Assembly (NCBI GenBank): GCA_035517695.1 | Contig: DATIYI010000423.1 | Location: forward strand, 1-64,000 | Direction of reading: 5' to 3' | Origin: DATFVJ01 sp035517695 | GTDB lineage: Bacteria; Actinomycetota; Actinomycetes; Streptosporangiales; Streptosporangiaceae | DNA: 64,000 bases | In this document: one piece after another, positions 33,284-41,204 of the stretch | Layout: each line of letters begins with the position of its first letter | Numbering within the stretch: position 1 is the first letter of the stretch | Program-made: the position numbers and the translations under genes | The notes under the pieces: model-generated | What the model saw: only the letters and a program-made list of their open reading frames with translations | What the model was told of the DNA's origin: nothing | Database searches by the model: none

Positions 33284-33860
33284 TCTTGAGTTGTCCGGCC
33301 AGCCCAGCCGCCCCAGCACATTCCGCGCCGCGCGGCAACGCACCGCCGTCACGGCTGACCGTACCCTTATAACGCTCCTGCGCCAAGCCGGATTCCCCAG
33401 ACCGATCCAGAACGGCTGCCGCGATCCGCACACCCGCGAACGTGACGCGCCCTTTGGCCGGGGGTGCGTTTGAGGACGAACCGGCGGCGGCTGAGGGCCG
33501 TTCATTCCGCGAGCGTGCGCGCCGTGGGAAATCTCGGGGCGGGACGTGAGAAACCCCCGTGGGCGCTGGCGGTGGCCGAAGTTGCGCCCACGGGGGTCGA
33601 CCGGCAGGGTCGGGGCCGGTCATAACGCCCGGGCCTCCCCCGAGATGAGGCCCGGTTCTCATCACGGCGACTGGGCCGCAACCCCCCAAGCGACTCCCAG
33701 TCATATGAGAAGACGCCGATGAGTGCTTGTAGGGTTGCTCGTCGTAATCGAAATTTGGTAACGATCATATAACAGGGTCGTGGCACTGAGATCGACGGTA
33801 CCCGCCGCCCTCGGCGCACCGGGCGAGCAGGTCCACCAAGATCCACGGGACACCCTGGCT
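33284..33860. other. Intergenic region with two long hairpins between tmRNA and PBP genes
   Basis: CCCCCGTGGGCGC (33554-33566) faces GCGCCCACGGGGG (33584-33596), a 13-bp perfect stem, and CGGGCCT...AGGCCCG (about 33628-33655) forms another. Both could stop leftward transcription from the PBP gene. The tmRNA promoter should lie between 33284 and about 33350. No protein gene is evident. Confidence 0.55.
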
Positions 33861-36086
33861 TTAGCCGCTGCCGGCGTCGCGCAGGAACTGGGCGGCGACC
33901 GGGGTGGCAGCCGAGATCTGCGGGTTGCCGAACGTCAGGACGGCGAAGGCGACGTTACCACGGAAGCCGACGAACCAGTTCGCCCAGGTCCGCCCGTTCT
34001 TTGTGGTCATGGGCGCCGTACCGACCTGCCCAAACACCGGCTGGCCGGGTAGGTTGGCGGCACGCGCGGCACCCGAGGCCACGGTAGCGCGCATCAGGCC
34101 ACGGATCGTGTCCATCAATTGGGCGTCGAAGGGCACGACAGGGACGTTGGCCGGATCTGGCGGATAGGTCACCAAGATCGGGCGATGCCACGTGCCCGAG
34201 TCCACCTCCGCGGCGACCAACGCCATGGCCAGGGGGCTGACCCGCACGCCGCCCTGGCCGATCGTGTCCGCGGCCCGCTGCGCGTCGCTGGCGGGGGACG
34301 CCACGGATCCGGTGAACGCCGGCAACGGCAGCTGCCAATTCGCGCCTAGGCCAAACCTTGTCGCCGCCGACGTGAGCTCGCCAGCGGTGAGCAGCCTGGA
34401 CAGGCCCGCGAACGCCGTGCCACAGGTGTGCGCGAAATCAACGCGGAACGGCGGCTGCGCGCCGATCCCCTGCTCCGGCTGGTCGTTGGTGAACGTCTGA
34501 CCGCCAACGTCCTTCGCGCCGAAACAGGGGATCTGCGTATCGACAGCGAACCCGGTAGCGAGCAGCGCCGCGGTGGAGACAATTGTGAACGCTTCGGCTG
34601 GCGGATAATGACCGTCGAGCACGTCGGAGGTCGTCAGCGGCTGGCCGGTAGCCTCCCGCCGTGAGACGGCGAGAATGCGTCCGGTGGACGCCTGGACCGC
34701 CACGATAGCCGCAGCGCCCTGAGCCGCGCCCACTGCCTGCGACGCTGCCGCCTGAACCCCGGCATCGATGGTTGTCCGCACTGGTGCGGGTGGCTGGCCG
34801 GGCCACTTCTTGAGCACCGAGACGACCTTGCCACGCGCGTTCTCCGTGACCACTTCCGTCGTCGGCGTACCGACAAGCCGACGCTGGTAGGCGGCTTGCA
34901 AGCCGGACCGCCCGACGGTTGTGCCCGGCTGGTAAGGCAGCCCTTCCTGATGCAGCAGCGCTGCGTTCTCAGTACCGACGGTACCGACGATCCCGGGCGC
35001 CTCGCTGCTGAAGAGCCTGCGTTCAACGCGTTGCACCCGCACGCCCTTGATCTTGCTGATCCGGTACCGCAGCCGAGCGTATGTCGCCGGGTCGAGGGTG
35101 AGAAGCTCCTGGAAGTGGTCCGGCTGCGCGGTGCTTATCTGGCCGAGGATCTGATCAGGATCGAGCCCGGTAACGCTCGCGAAATCTGCCGCGGTAACGC
35201 GCGGATCTGACAGCTGGTTCGGCTGAACGCCGAGCGCATAGGCGGTGGACAACTGGACGAGCGACCGTCCGGCCGAATCAAGTATCGGCGCGCGGTAAGG
35301 CACCGTGGTGACCACGGCAAACCTCAAGCCAGTGCGGAGGCTGGGGTAGATGACGCTCGGCATCCAGTCGATCTTCCAATCGGTCCCGACCCTGCGGAGG
35401 GCGAACCTGCCCTGGTACTGCCATGGAGGACCGTCCTGGCCCAGGTCCACCGACGCGGAGAAGTTCGCCTCCCCGTGGCGACCGTGGACGGCGATGGTTC
35501 CCATGTTCAGGAACAGGGCGGCGGCGTCGAGTTGCTGATACTCGGCGCGCAGCGCAGTGGATACCGTGTCAGGAGACCCCGTCGTATAGCTGGCCGCGTC
35601 CCAGTACCTGCCCTGTTCCCAGGCAAGCAGGAAACTGCCGACGGTCGGCTCCGCGGATGGCTCTGGCGCGCACCCGCTGAACAGGCTGACGGCGAGGATC
35701 AGGAGCGCCGCGAACGCCGCCGCTATCCGGACACAGCCAGCGGAAAGCGCCCGTCGCCACGGGGCGCGAACTGGGGGTTCGCCCGCCCGCGGCGGTCGCG
35801 CCCGCGTCCGTCGCGATGATGCGAGCCTGGGCGGCACCGCCCGTCCCCGTGAGCGTGGCGGGCCGCCGATGCGCGGCAACCCGCGTGCGTGCTCCGGCCC
35901 GGGCGGCACGCCTGGTGGCTCCCGGGCGCCTGGCGGCACTGCCCGGGCTTGTTCCGGGCGGCGGGGTGACCACGGCTGCTCGCCTGGACGGCCCGGCAGC
36001 CCGGGTGGCCCCGCCGGGCTGCCGCCCATCCGAGGTGGGTCACCGCCGCTGCCGGAGGGCACGATCCACCTCCCTGGCCGCATCAC
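33861..36086 (-). CDS. Penicillin-binding-protein-like lipoprotein with degenerate active site
   Basis: A 741-residue class-B-type PBP homolog. In order: a Pro/Arg/Gly-rich N-terminal region (about 1-115), a membrane segment with a lipobox (VSLFSGC, about 138), a MecA-like N-terminal domain (WEQGRYWDAASYTTGSPDTV), a dimer domain, and a transpeptidase domain. The three catalytic motifs are missing: SxxK is EAFT (498-501) in HYPPAEAFTIVSTAALLA, SxN is TCG (554-556) in FAHTCGTAF, and KTG is QVG (687-689) in FGQVGTAP. The fold appears intact, so it is more likely a non-catalytic partner or regulator than a dead gene. It overlaps smpB by 47 bp. Confidence 0.85.
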   Translation of the reverse strand: MMRPGRWIVPSGSGGDPPRMGGSPAGPPGLPGRPGEQPWSPRRPEQARAVPPGAREPPGVPPGPEHARGLPRIGGPPRSRGRAVPPRLASSRRTRARPPRAGEPPVRAPWRRALSAGCVRIAAAFAALLILAVSLFSGCAPEPSAEPTVGSFLLAWEQGRYWDAASYTTGSPDTVSTALRAEYQQLDAAALFLNMGTIAVHGRHGEANFSASVDLGQDGPPWQYQGRFALRRVGTDWKIDWMPSVIYPSLRTGLRFAVVTTVPYRAPILDSAGRSLVQLSTAYALGVQPNQLSDPRVTAADFASVTGLDPDQILGQISTAQPDHFQELLTLDPATYARLRYRISKIKGVRVQRVERRLFSSEAPGIVGTVGTENAALLHQEGLPYQPGTTVGRSGLQAAYQRRLVGTPTTEVVTENARGKVVSVLKKWPGQPPAPVRTTIDAGVQAAASQAVGAAQGAAAIVAVQASTGRILAVSRREATGQPLTTSDVLDGHYPPAEAFTIVSTAALLATGFAVDTQIPCFGAKDVGGQTFTNDQPEQGIGAQPPFRVDFAHTCGTAFAGLSRLLTAGELTSAATRFGLGANWQLPLPAFTGSVASPASDAQRAADTIGQGGVRVSPLAMALVAAEVDSGTWHRPILVTYPPDPANVPVVPFDAQLMDTIRGLMRATVASGAARAANLPGQPVFGQVGTAPMTTKNGRTWANWFVGFRGNVAFAVLTFGNPQISAATPVAAQFLRDAGSG

Positions 36087-36504
36087 GCCTGGCGAGGTCG
36101 TGGCGCTTATCGTAGTTCCGCTTGCCGCGGGCGAGCGCCAGTTCCACCTTGGCCTTGCCGTCGGAGAAGTACAGCGAAAGCGGGACCAGCGTGAGACCGC
36201 GCTCGGCCGTCGCCCTGCTGAGCCTGTCGATCTCGGTCTTGTGCATCAGCAACTTGCGGATCCGCCGCGGCTCGTGGTTCGTCCACGTTCCTTGGGTGTA
36301 TTCAGGAATATGAACGTTGTGCAGCCACACCTCACCGTCGGTGACCTGAGCGAAGCCCTCGGCCAGTGATGCCCGGCCGGCCCGCAAAGACTTCACCTCG
36401 GTGCCAGTGAGCACGAGCCCGGCCTCGTACACATCCTCGATGTGGTAATCGTGCCTGGCGCGCCGGTTACGTGCGATTACGTTACGTCCCTGCTCGCGTG
36501 CCAC
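36040..36504 (-). CDS. smpB: tmRNA-binding protein SmpB
   Basis: A 154-residue SmpB, which binds tmRNA and delivers it to stalled ribosomes. The N-terminal MAREQGRNVIARNRRARHDY and core VLTGTEVKSLRAGRASLAEG and NHEPRRIRKLLMHKTEIDRL are as in the family. The C-terminal KRNYDKRHDLARRDAAREVD is the conserved tail that enters the decoding site. GAGGAG is 5 bases before the GTG at 36504. It follows ftsX on the same strand and precedes the PBP gene. Confidence 0.96.
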   Translation of the reverse strand: MAREQGRNVIARNRRARHDYHIEDVYEAGLVLTGTEVKSLRAGRASLAEGFAQVTDGEVWLHNVHIPEYTQGTWTNHEPRRIRKLLMHKTEIDRLSRATAERGLTLVPLSLYFSDGKAKVELALARGKRNYDKRHDLARRDAAREVDRALRQRR

Positions 36505-36586
36505 GGTACTCCTCAGCGCTCCGCTGCCACGCTACTCCCTAATGCGCACGGCACAGCATGACGCGCCCGCGACTTCATGGGACCCA

Positions 36587-37498
36587 TCAGACGCGCAGGT
36601 AGCGGCGGAGTGTCAGGAACGACGTGGCGCCGCACAGCAGGACGCCCGCACACAGGGCAAGGATGACCACCTGGACCAAATCCGAGGCGCTCAGCTGGAC
36701 GTTGAAGGTGAAGTACTGCTGCAACGTGTCGAGCCACAGCATCTTCAGGACAAGCAGCAGGCCAGCAGCGATGATCCAGCCGAACAGCCCCGCGATCACC
36801 GCCTCGAGCAGGAACGGCAGCTGAACATAGAAATTGGAGGCGCCGACAAGTCGCATGATCCCGGTTTCCCTGCGGCGGTTGAACGCCGAGAGCCTGATCG
36901 TGTTCCCGACCAGCAGCACCGCGGCGACCACCATGATAAGGGCCACGATCAAGGAACCGTTCCTCAGGCCGTTGAGCAGCTTGTAGAACTTGTCGAGCAG
37001 CGATCGCTCATCCATGATCTGGTCGACCCCTGGCCTACCCTGCAGCGTGCCCGCGACGATCGAATAGTCGGTTGCCGGGTTTCGCAGCTTTACCCGGAAC
37101 GAGTCAGGGATCTCGTCGGCGGGCACCGCCTGCACGAACGAGGGCTGGTTGGAGAATTCCTGCTTGAAGCGCTGGTAGGCAAGCTGTTGCGACTCGTAGT
37201 AGACGTGCTCGACCTGCGGCAACGCCTGCAGATCGTGCATGATCTGGGCTCGCTCCTGCGCAGTGGCGGGGCCGTTCTGCCTGCACGCCAGGCTGGGACT
37301 GGTCGACGTGCAGAGGTAGACCGAGATCTCGACCTTGCCCTGCCAGAAGGTCTTGGTGTTATTCACCTGCTTCATGATCAGCAGGCCCATGCCGAGCAGG
37401 AACAAACTGATGGCAACCACCACGACCAGCACGACCGTCATCGTCAAGTTGCGCCTGAGGCCAATCCAGATCTCCTGAAACACGAAGTTAGAACGCAT
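36587..37498 (-). CDS. ftsX: Cell-division permease-like protein FtsX
   Basis: A 303-residue protein with four membrane segments: one after MRSNFVFQEIWIGLRRNLTM, and three at the C-terminal end (ALIMVVAAVLLVGNTIRLSA; EAVIAGLFGWIIAAGLLLVL; VVILALCAGVLLCGATSFLT). A large extracellular loop (about 55-160) lies between the first and second. With FtsE it forms an ABC-like complex that activates peptidoglycan hydrolases at division. It follows ftsE by 53 bp. Confidence 0.96.
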   Translation of the reverse strand: MRSNFVFQEIWIGLRRNLTMTVVLVVVVAISLFLLGMGLLIMKQVNNTKTFWQGKVEISVYLCTSTSPSLACRQNGPATAQERAQIMHDLQALPQVEHVYYESQQLAYQRFKQEFSNQPSFVQAVPADEIPDSFRVKLRNPATDYSIVAGTLQGRPGVDQIMDERSLLDKFYKLLNGLRNGSLIVALIMVVAAVLLVGNTIRLSAFNRRRETGIMRLVGASNFYVQLPFLLEAVIAGLFGWIIAAGLLLVLKMLWLDTLQQYFTFNVQLSASDLVQVVILALCAGVLLCGATSFLTLRRYLRV

Positions 37499-37551
37499 GC
37501 TCGCTCTCGCTGATCCCTCGATTGCCCGGTACCGCGAATCGCCGACCAGGT

Positions 37552-38241
37552 TCAGTAGGCCTGGCCGTACACTCCGCGCGACTGGTCACGCACGACCTTG
37601 CCGTGCTCTAGCTCGATGACGCGCTTGCGCATCGAGTCCACGATCGCCGCGTCATGGGTAGCCATTACGACGGTGGTGCCGGTCCGGTTGATTCGGTCGA
37701 GAACCTTCATGATCCCGATAGAGGTGCCCGGGTCGATGTTGCCTGTCGGCTCGTCCGCGAGCAGGATCATCGGCCGGTTCACGAACGCCCGGGCCATCGC
37801 CACACGCTGCTGTTCGCCGCCGGACAGTTCGTCAGGCATGCGGTCGGCCTTGCCGTCGAGGCCGACTAGGTCGATCACCTCGGGTACCACCTTGCGAATG
37901 AACCGGCGTGGCTTGCCGATGACCTCGAGCGCGAAGCCAACGTTCTGATACACGTTCTTGTTGGGCAGCAGCCGGAAATCCTGGAACACGCAACCGATCT
38001 TCCGGCGCAAATGGGGAATCTTCCAGTTGGTCAGCCGGGCGAGATCCTTGCCCGCCACATGTATCTGGCCACCGGTCGGCCGCTCCTCCTTGAGCACCAG
38101 CCGCAGGAACGTTGACTTACCCGAGCCTGACGGGCCGATGAGGAAAACGAACTCTCCCTTTTCCACGTCAATGTTCACGTTCTCAAGGGCGGGCCGGTTC
38201 TGGCTCGGGTACATCTTGGTGACGTTGTCGAAGTGGATCAC
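37552..38241 (-). CDS. ftsE: Cell-division ATP-binding protein FtsE
   Basis: A 229-residue ABC ATPase. Walker A IGPSGSGKSTFLRLVL, Q-loop VFQDFRLLPNKNVYQNVGFA, signature DELSGGEQQRVAMARAFV, Walker B MILLADEPTGNIDPGTS and switch His MATHDAAIVDSM are all intact. It drives FtsX. The GTG at 38241 (VIHFDNVTKMYP) is chosen because it begins at the first strand of the fold; upstream codons carry an Arg-rich sequence. Confidence 0.96.
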   Translation of the reverse strand: MIHFDNVTKMYPSQNRPALENVNIDVEKGEFVFLIGPSGSGKSTFLRLVLKEERPTGGQIHVAGKDLARLTNWKIPHLRRKIGCVFQDFRLLPNKNVYQNVGFALEVIGKPRRFIRKVVPEVIDLVGLDGKADRMPDELSGGEQQRVAMARAFVNRPMILLADEPTGNIDPGTSIGIMKVLDRINRTGTTVVMATHDAAIVDSMRKRVIELEHGKVVRDQSRGVYGQAY

Positions 38242-38451
38242 GGGCCCATCACAAGCGCTCGACGATAGTGGACGGCCGGCGACGCGTCGGCGAACGGGCC
38301 CTTCCCGCTCCTGCCGCTGCATCGCGTCATGATGTCCCCAGGTACTTTTCGGTGGCTCCGGTTGGTCATCGGACAGTCTAGGGGGGAAACTGTCATTGAA
38401 GGTCCAACACTTGAGAAGTGGTCAGGCGCCGGCCGGCCGGAGAGGGCCTAC

Positions 38452-38634
38452 ATGAGCTGCGAACACCTGATCTGCGCTCAATGCGCGGGACCAGTGGTAG
38501 AAGGCCGTTGCGCGGTGTGCCGCGCAGCCAGGGCCGAAGTGCACCACGGGCCGATCAGCATCGCACCGCCGCTGCTCATCGCGGCGTTGATCATAACGCT
38601 GATGCTGGTGCTCGCCTTGCACCTTTCGCACTGA
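38452..38634 (+). CDS. Small zinc-ribbon membrane protein, unknown function
   Basis: Sixty residues, starting MSCEHLICAQCAGPVVEGRC, then AVCRAARAEVHHG and a C-terminal membrane helix (SIAPPLLIAALIITLMLVLA). Two CxxC pairs (CAQC, CAVC) could bind zinc. AGAGGG lies about 6 bases before the ATG. It is transcribed from a promoter between divergent ftsE and itself. No family is recognised. Confidence 0.65.
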   Translation: MSCEHLICAQCAGPVVEGRCAVCRAARAEVHHGPISIAPPLLIAALIITLMLVLALHLSH

Positions 38635-38735
38635 ACCGCACGGCCAGTCCCGCGGTTGCCGCTCCCCCGGCGGTTGCCTCCCTGCCGGTTGCCGCTGCCG
38701 CACGGGATGCCCGAGCGCGGGCGCGCAACCGCGGC

Positions 38736-39857
38736 TCAGCCCTCTGTCCCGCCGGCTTCCCTGCGTCGTAGCCAGCGGATCTCGGCCTCGACGAAGTCGT
38801 CGATCTCACCATCGAGCACGGCGGCGGTGTTGCCGGTCTCAACGCCGGTGCGCAGGTCCTTGACGCTCTGGTACGGGTGCAGCACGTAGTTGCGGATCTG
38901 GGTGCCCCAGCTGCTCGTCGTCTCGCCGCGCAGCTCGGTCATCTTGGCCTCCTCCTCTTGGCGCTTGCGCTCAAGCAGCTTGGCCTGGAGGACGGCCATC
39001 GCGGTGGCCCGATTCTGGATCTGGCTACGCTCGTTCTGGCACGACACGACGATGCCGGTCGGCAGGTGTGTGATCCGCACCGCGGAGTCCGTGGTATTGA
39101 CGCCCTGCCCGCCAGGTCCGCTCGACCGGTAGACGTCAACGCGGATCTCGTCCTCCGGGATGACGATGTGATCTGTCCGCTCCACCACCGGCACCACATC
39201 CACCCCCGAGAACGAGGTTTGCCTGCGGCCCTGGTTGTCGTAGGGTGAAATGCGCACGAGCCGGTGGGTACCGTGCTCGCCGCGCAGGGTGCCGTACGCA
39301 TAGGGAGCCTTCACCGCGAACGTGGTCGACTTTATGCCCGCCTCCTCCGCGTACGACGTGTCGTACACCTCGGTCGGATAGCCGTGCCGCTCGGCCCAGC
39401 GAAGGTAGATCCGCTGGAGCGTCTGCGCCCAGTCCGCGGCGTCGGCGCCCCCCGCCTGCGCATTGATCGTGATGAGCGCCTCGCGCGCGTCGTACTCACC
39501 CGACATGAGGGTGCGGGTCTCGAGCTGATCAATCTCCTTGCGGAGCGAGGCGAGTTCGCGTTCCGCATCGCGGCGAGTGGGCTCGTCGTCCTCACTCTCC
39601 GCAAGCTCGAACATGATGGAGGTGTCGTCGAGACGGCGGCGCAGATTCTCCACCCGCGAAAGCTCGGCTTCGACATATGACAGCCTGCGGGTTACTGACT
39701 GCGCACGTTCCTGATCGTCCCACAGCCGCGGATCACCAGCCTGATCGCGCAGACCGGCTGCCTCGCGCCGCATCGCGTCCAGGTCAAGGACGGTCTCGAC
39801 GCCAGTGAGCTTGGACGAAAGCTCTTTGATCTCCTCCGCGGGGTCGGTCGCTGTCAT
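38736..39857 (-). CDS. prfB: Peptide chain release factor 2
   Basis: A 373-residue class-1 release factor. The PTH-contacting GGQ is in SSGPGGQGVNTTDSAVRITH. Residues equivalent to the RF2 stop-codon motif SPF read SPY in LVRISPYDNQGRRQTSF. Unlike E. coli, there is no internal stop or programmed frameshift near codon 26. It heads the block with ftsE, ftsX and smpB, the common actinobacterial order, although 0.5 kb and a small gene separate prfB from ftsE. The ATG at 39857 starts MTATDPAEEIKELSSKLTGV. Confidence 0.96.
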   Translation of the reverse strand: MTATDPAEEIKELSSKLTGVETVLDLDAMRREAAGLRDQAGDPRLWDDQERAQSVTRRLSYVEAELSRVENLRRRLDDTSIMFELAESEDDEPTRRDAERELASLRKEIDQLETRTLMSGEYDAREALITINAQAGGADAADWAQTLQRIYLRWAERHGYPTEVYDTSYAEEAGIKSTTFAVKAPYAYGTLRGEHGTHRLVRISPYDNQGRRQTSFSGVDVVPVVERTDHIVIPEDEIRVDVYRSSGPGGQGVNTTDSAVRITHLPTGIVVSCQNERSQIQNRATAMAVLQAKLLERKRQEEEAKMTELRGETTSSWGTQIRNYVLHPYQSVKDLRTGVETGNTAAVLDGEIDDFVEAEIRWLRRREAGGTEG

Positions 39858-40039
39858 GCGAGAAAGCCTACGCGAGGTGAGCACGGCGTATGGAGACTGG
39901 CATACTCGCGGGCGTGGGGAAACGCGATTTCTGTCCTCGCTGCCACCGCCGGGCCCGCGGGCGCGCATTCGCCGGTGGCGCCATCGGTGTCGTCGGTCAC
40001 GCGGAGTAATGAATTGTCGGAGTGACGAGTTATCAAAGT

Positions 40040-41182
40040 ATGACGACCAGCATGGAGACGAAGATCACCTTTTTGCGCAACACATACCGTACCGCCGTCG
40101 GCCTCGTGGCCGTCGCAGCGCTGGTGCTCGGCACGCTCGCCTTCGCGCCCCCCACGGCGGCGCTGGCAGGGCTGCCGATCGGGCCGCCTGTAGGGGTGCG
40201 TGTGAGGACAGCGCTGATCGCGCGCACCACAGGAGCACGGTTGCCCACCGCGGGACCTGATGCCGCTCCGCCCGGCGAGCTCACCTTGAACTACGCCAGG
40301 CAGGTGTTCGACACCTTTGCCATCACGGACGAGGTGGCTCGCGCGGCTGCGGACGAGTCGCTCGAGCTGTCCCTGGTCAGCGAAGCTCAGGCGCCGCTGA
40401 CTGTGTCAGCGTACGAACAGGCTGATTACACCGGCACGCCCGCGCCCGCGTATAGGTACGGGACTCCCGCGCTCTACGTGCCGCAGATGAAGTCCTTCCC
40501 GTTGTGGTTCGTCGCGGTCGCGCCGCGCATACCCGCCCGCGGCGGGCCGACCCGCACCGCGATCATGGTGTTCAGTCGGCCCGCCGTCGCCGACTCGTGG
40601 CAACTGAGCCTGTCAACCCTGGTCGCACCTGGCGCGGCGGTGCCGGAGATCGCCATGGGCGCCGGCGGCCATGCCAGCGCACTAGCCACGTTCGACCACG
40701 GCTTGATTATCAGCCCGAACAGTGTCGGGGCGCTGCAGGCCGCGGTCGCCGACGATGGCCGTGACGCCGCGGCGGCCGGGGTCGTCGCCGCAGGCCCTTA
40801 TACCACCGGTATATACGACCAGATCAAGGCAGCCACGCGCCACGCGACCCAGCCAGGCCTCAGCTACGATTCGCAGCTGCAAGGAAGCACGTACCCGCTG
40901 TACGCGCTCGGCACCTCCGATGGAGGCGCGCTTGTCCTGTACTCACTGACCCTCAATACGATCATCAAGAGGACCGCGCAAAACCGTCAGATCCAGATCC
41001 CGCCTGCCTTCGCCCCCATTCTGTACGCGACCGGGCGCCTGCTCATTCAGTCAGAACTTGATACCGGGCAGACGTACCAGTATGCGGCCGAGGTGCCGCC
41101 AAGCCAGCCAACTGGTCAGCCATCGGGCCTCATGCGCGTCATCGCCTCCGACGGTGGCCCGACCAGCGCCGGCGGTGACTGA
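40040..41182 (+). CDS. Secreted protein of unknown function
   Basis: About 380 residues with a signal peptide (helix about VGLVAVAALVLGTLAF) and a mature region without cysteines. A segment AVAPRIPARGGPTRTAIMVF and another SSLVAPGAAVPEIAMGAGGH-like strand pattern suggest a beta-rich fold. I do not recognise a family. ATG 40040 is used; GTG 40022 and ATG 40052 are alternatives, none with a strong ribosome binding site. It converges on the glutamate dehydrogenase gene. Confidence 0.7.
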   Translation: MTTSMETKITFLRNTYRTAVGLVAVAALVLGTLAFAPPTAALAGLPIGPPVGVRVRTALIARTTGARLPTAGPDAAPPGELTLNYARQVFDTFAITDEVARAAADESLELSLVSEAQAPLTVSAYEQADYTGTPAPAYRYGTPALYVPQMKSFPLWFVAVAPRIPARGGPTRTAIMVFSRPAVADSWQLSLSTLVAPGAAVPEIAMGAGGHASALATFDHGLIISPNSVGALQAAVADDGRDAAAAGVVAAGPYTTGIYDQIKAATRHATQPGLSYDSQLQGSTYPLYALGTSDGGALVLYSLTLNTIIKRTAQNRQIQIPPAFAPILYATGRLLIQSELDTGQTYQYAAEVPPSQPTGQPSGLMRVIASDGGPTSAGGD

Positions 41183-41204
41183 CCCGAACTCGGCCGCGGA
41201 TCAC

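Noticed and set aside
33284..33860. Protein genes between tmRNA and PBP
   Set aside because: Only short frames without domains; two perfect hairpins explain the structure better.
36542..37513. Plus-strand frame opposite ftsX
   Set aside because: Shadow of ftsX, with no recognisable fold.
39700..39857. Programmed frameshift in prfB
   Set aside because: The frame is continuous from the ATG, with no internal stop, as in other actinobacteria.
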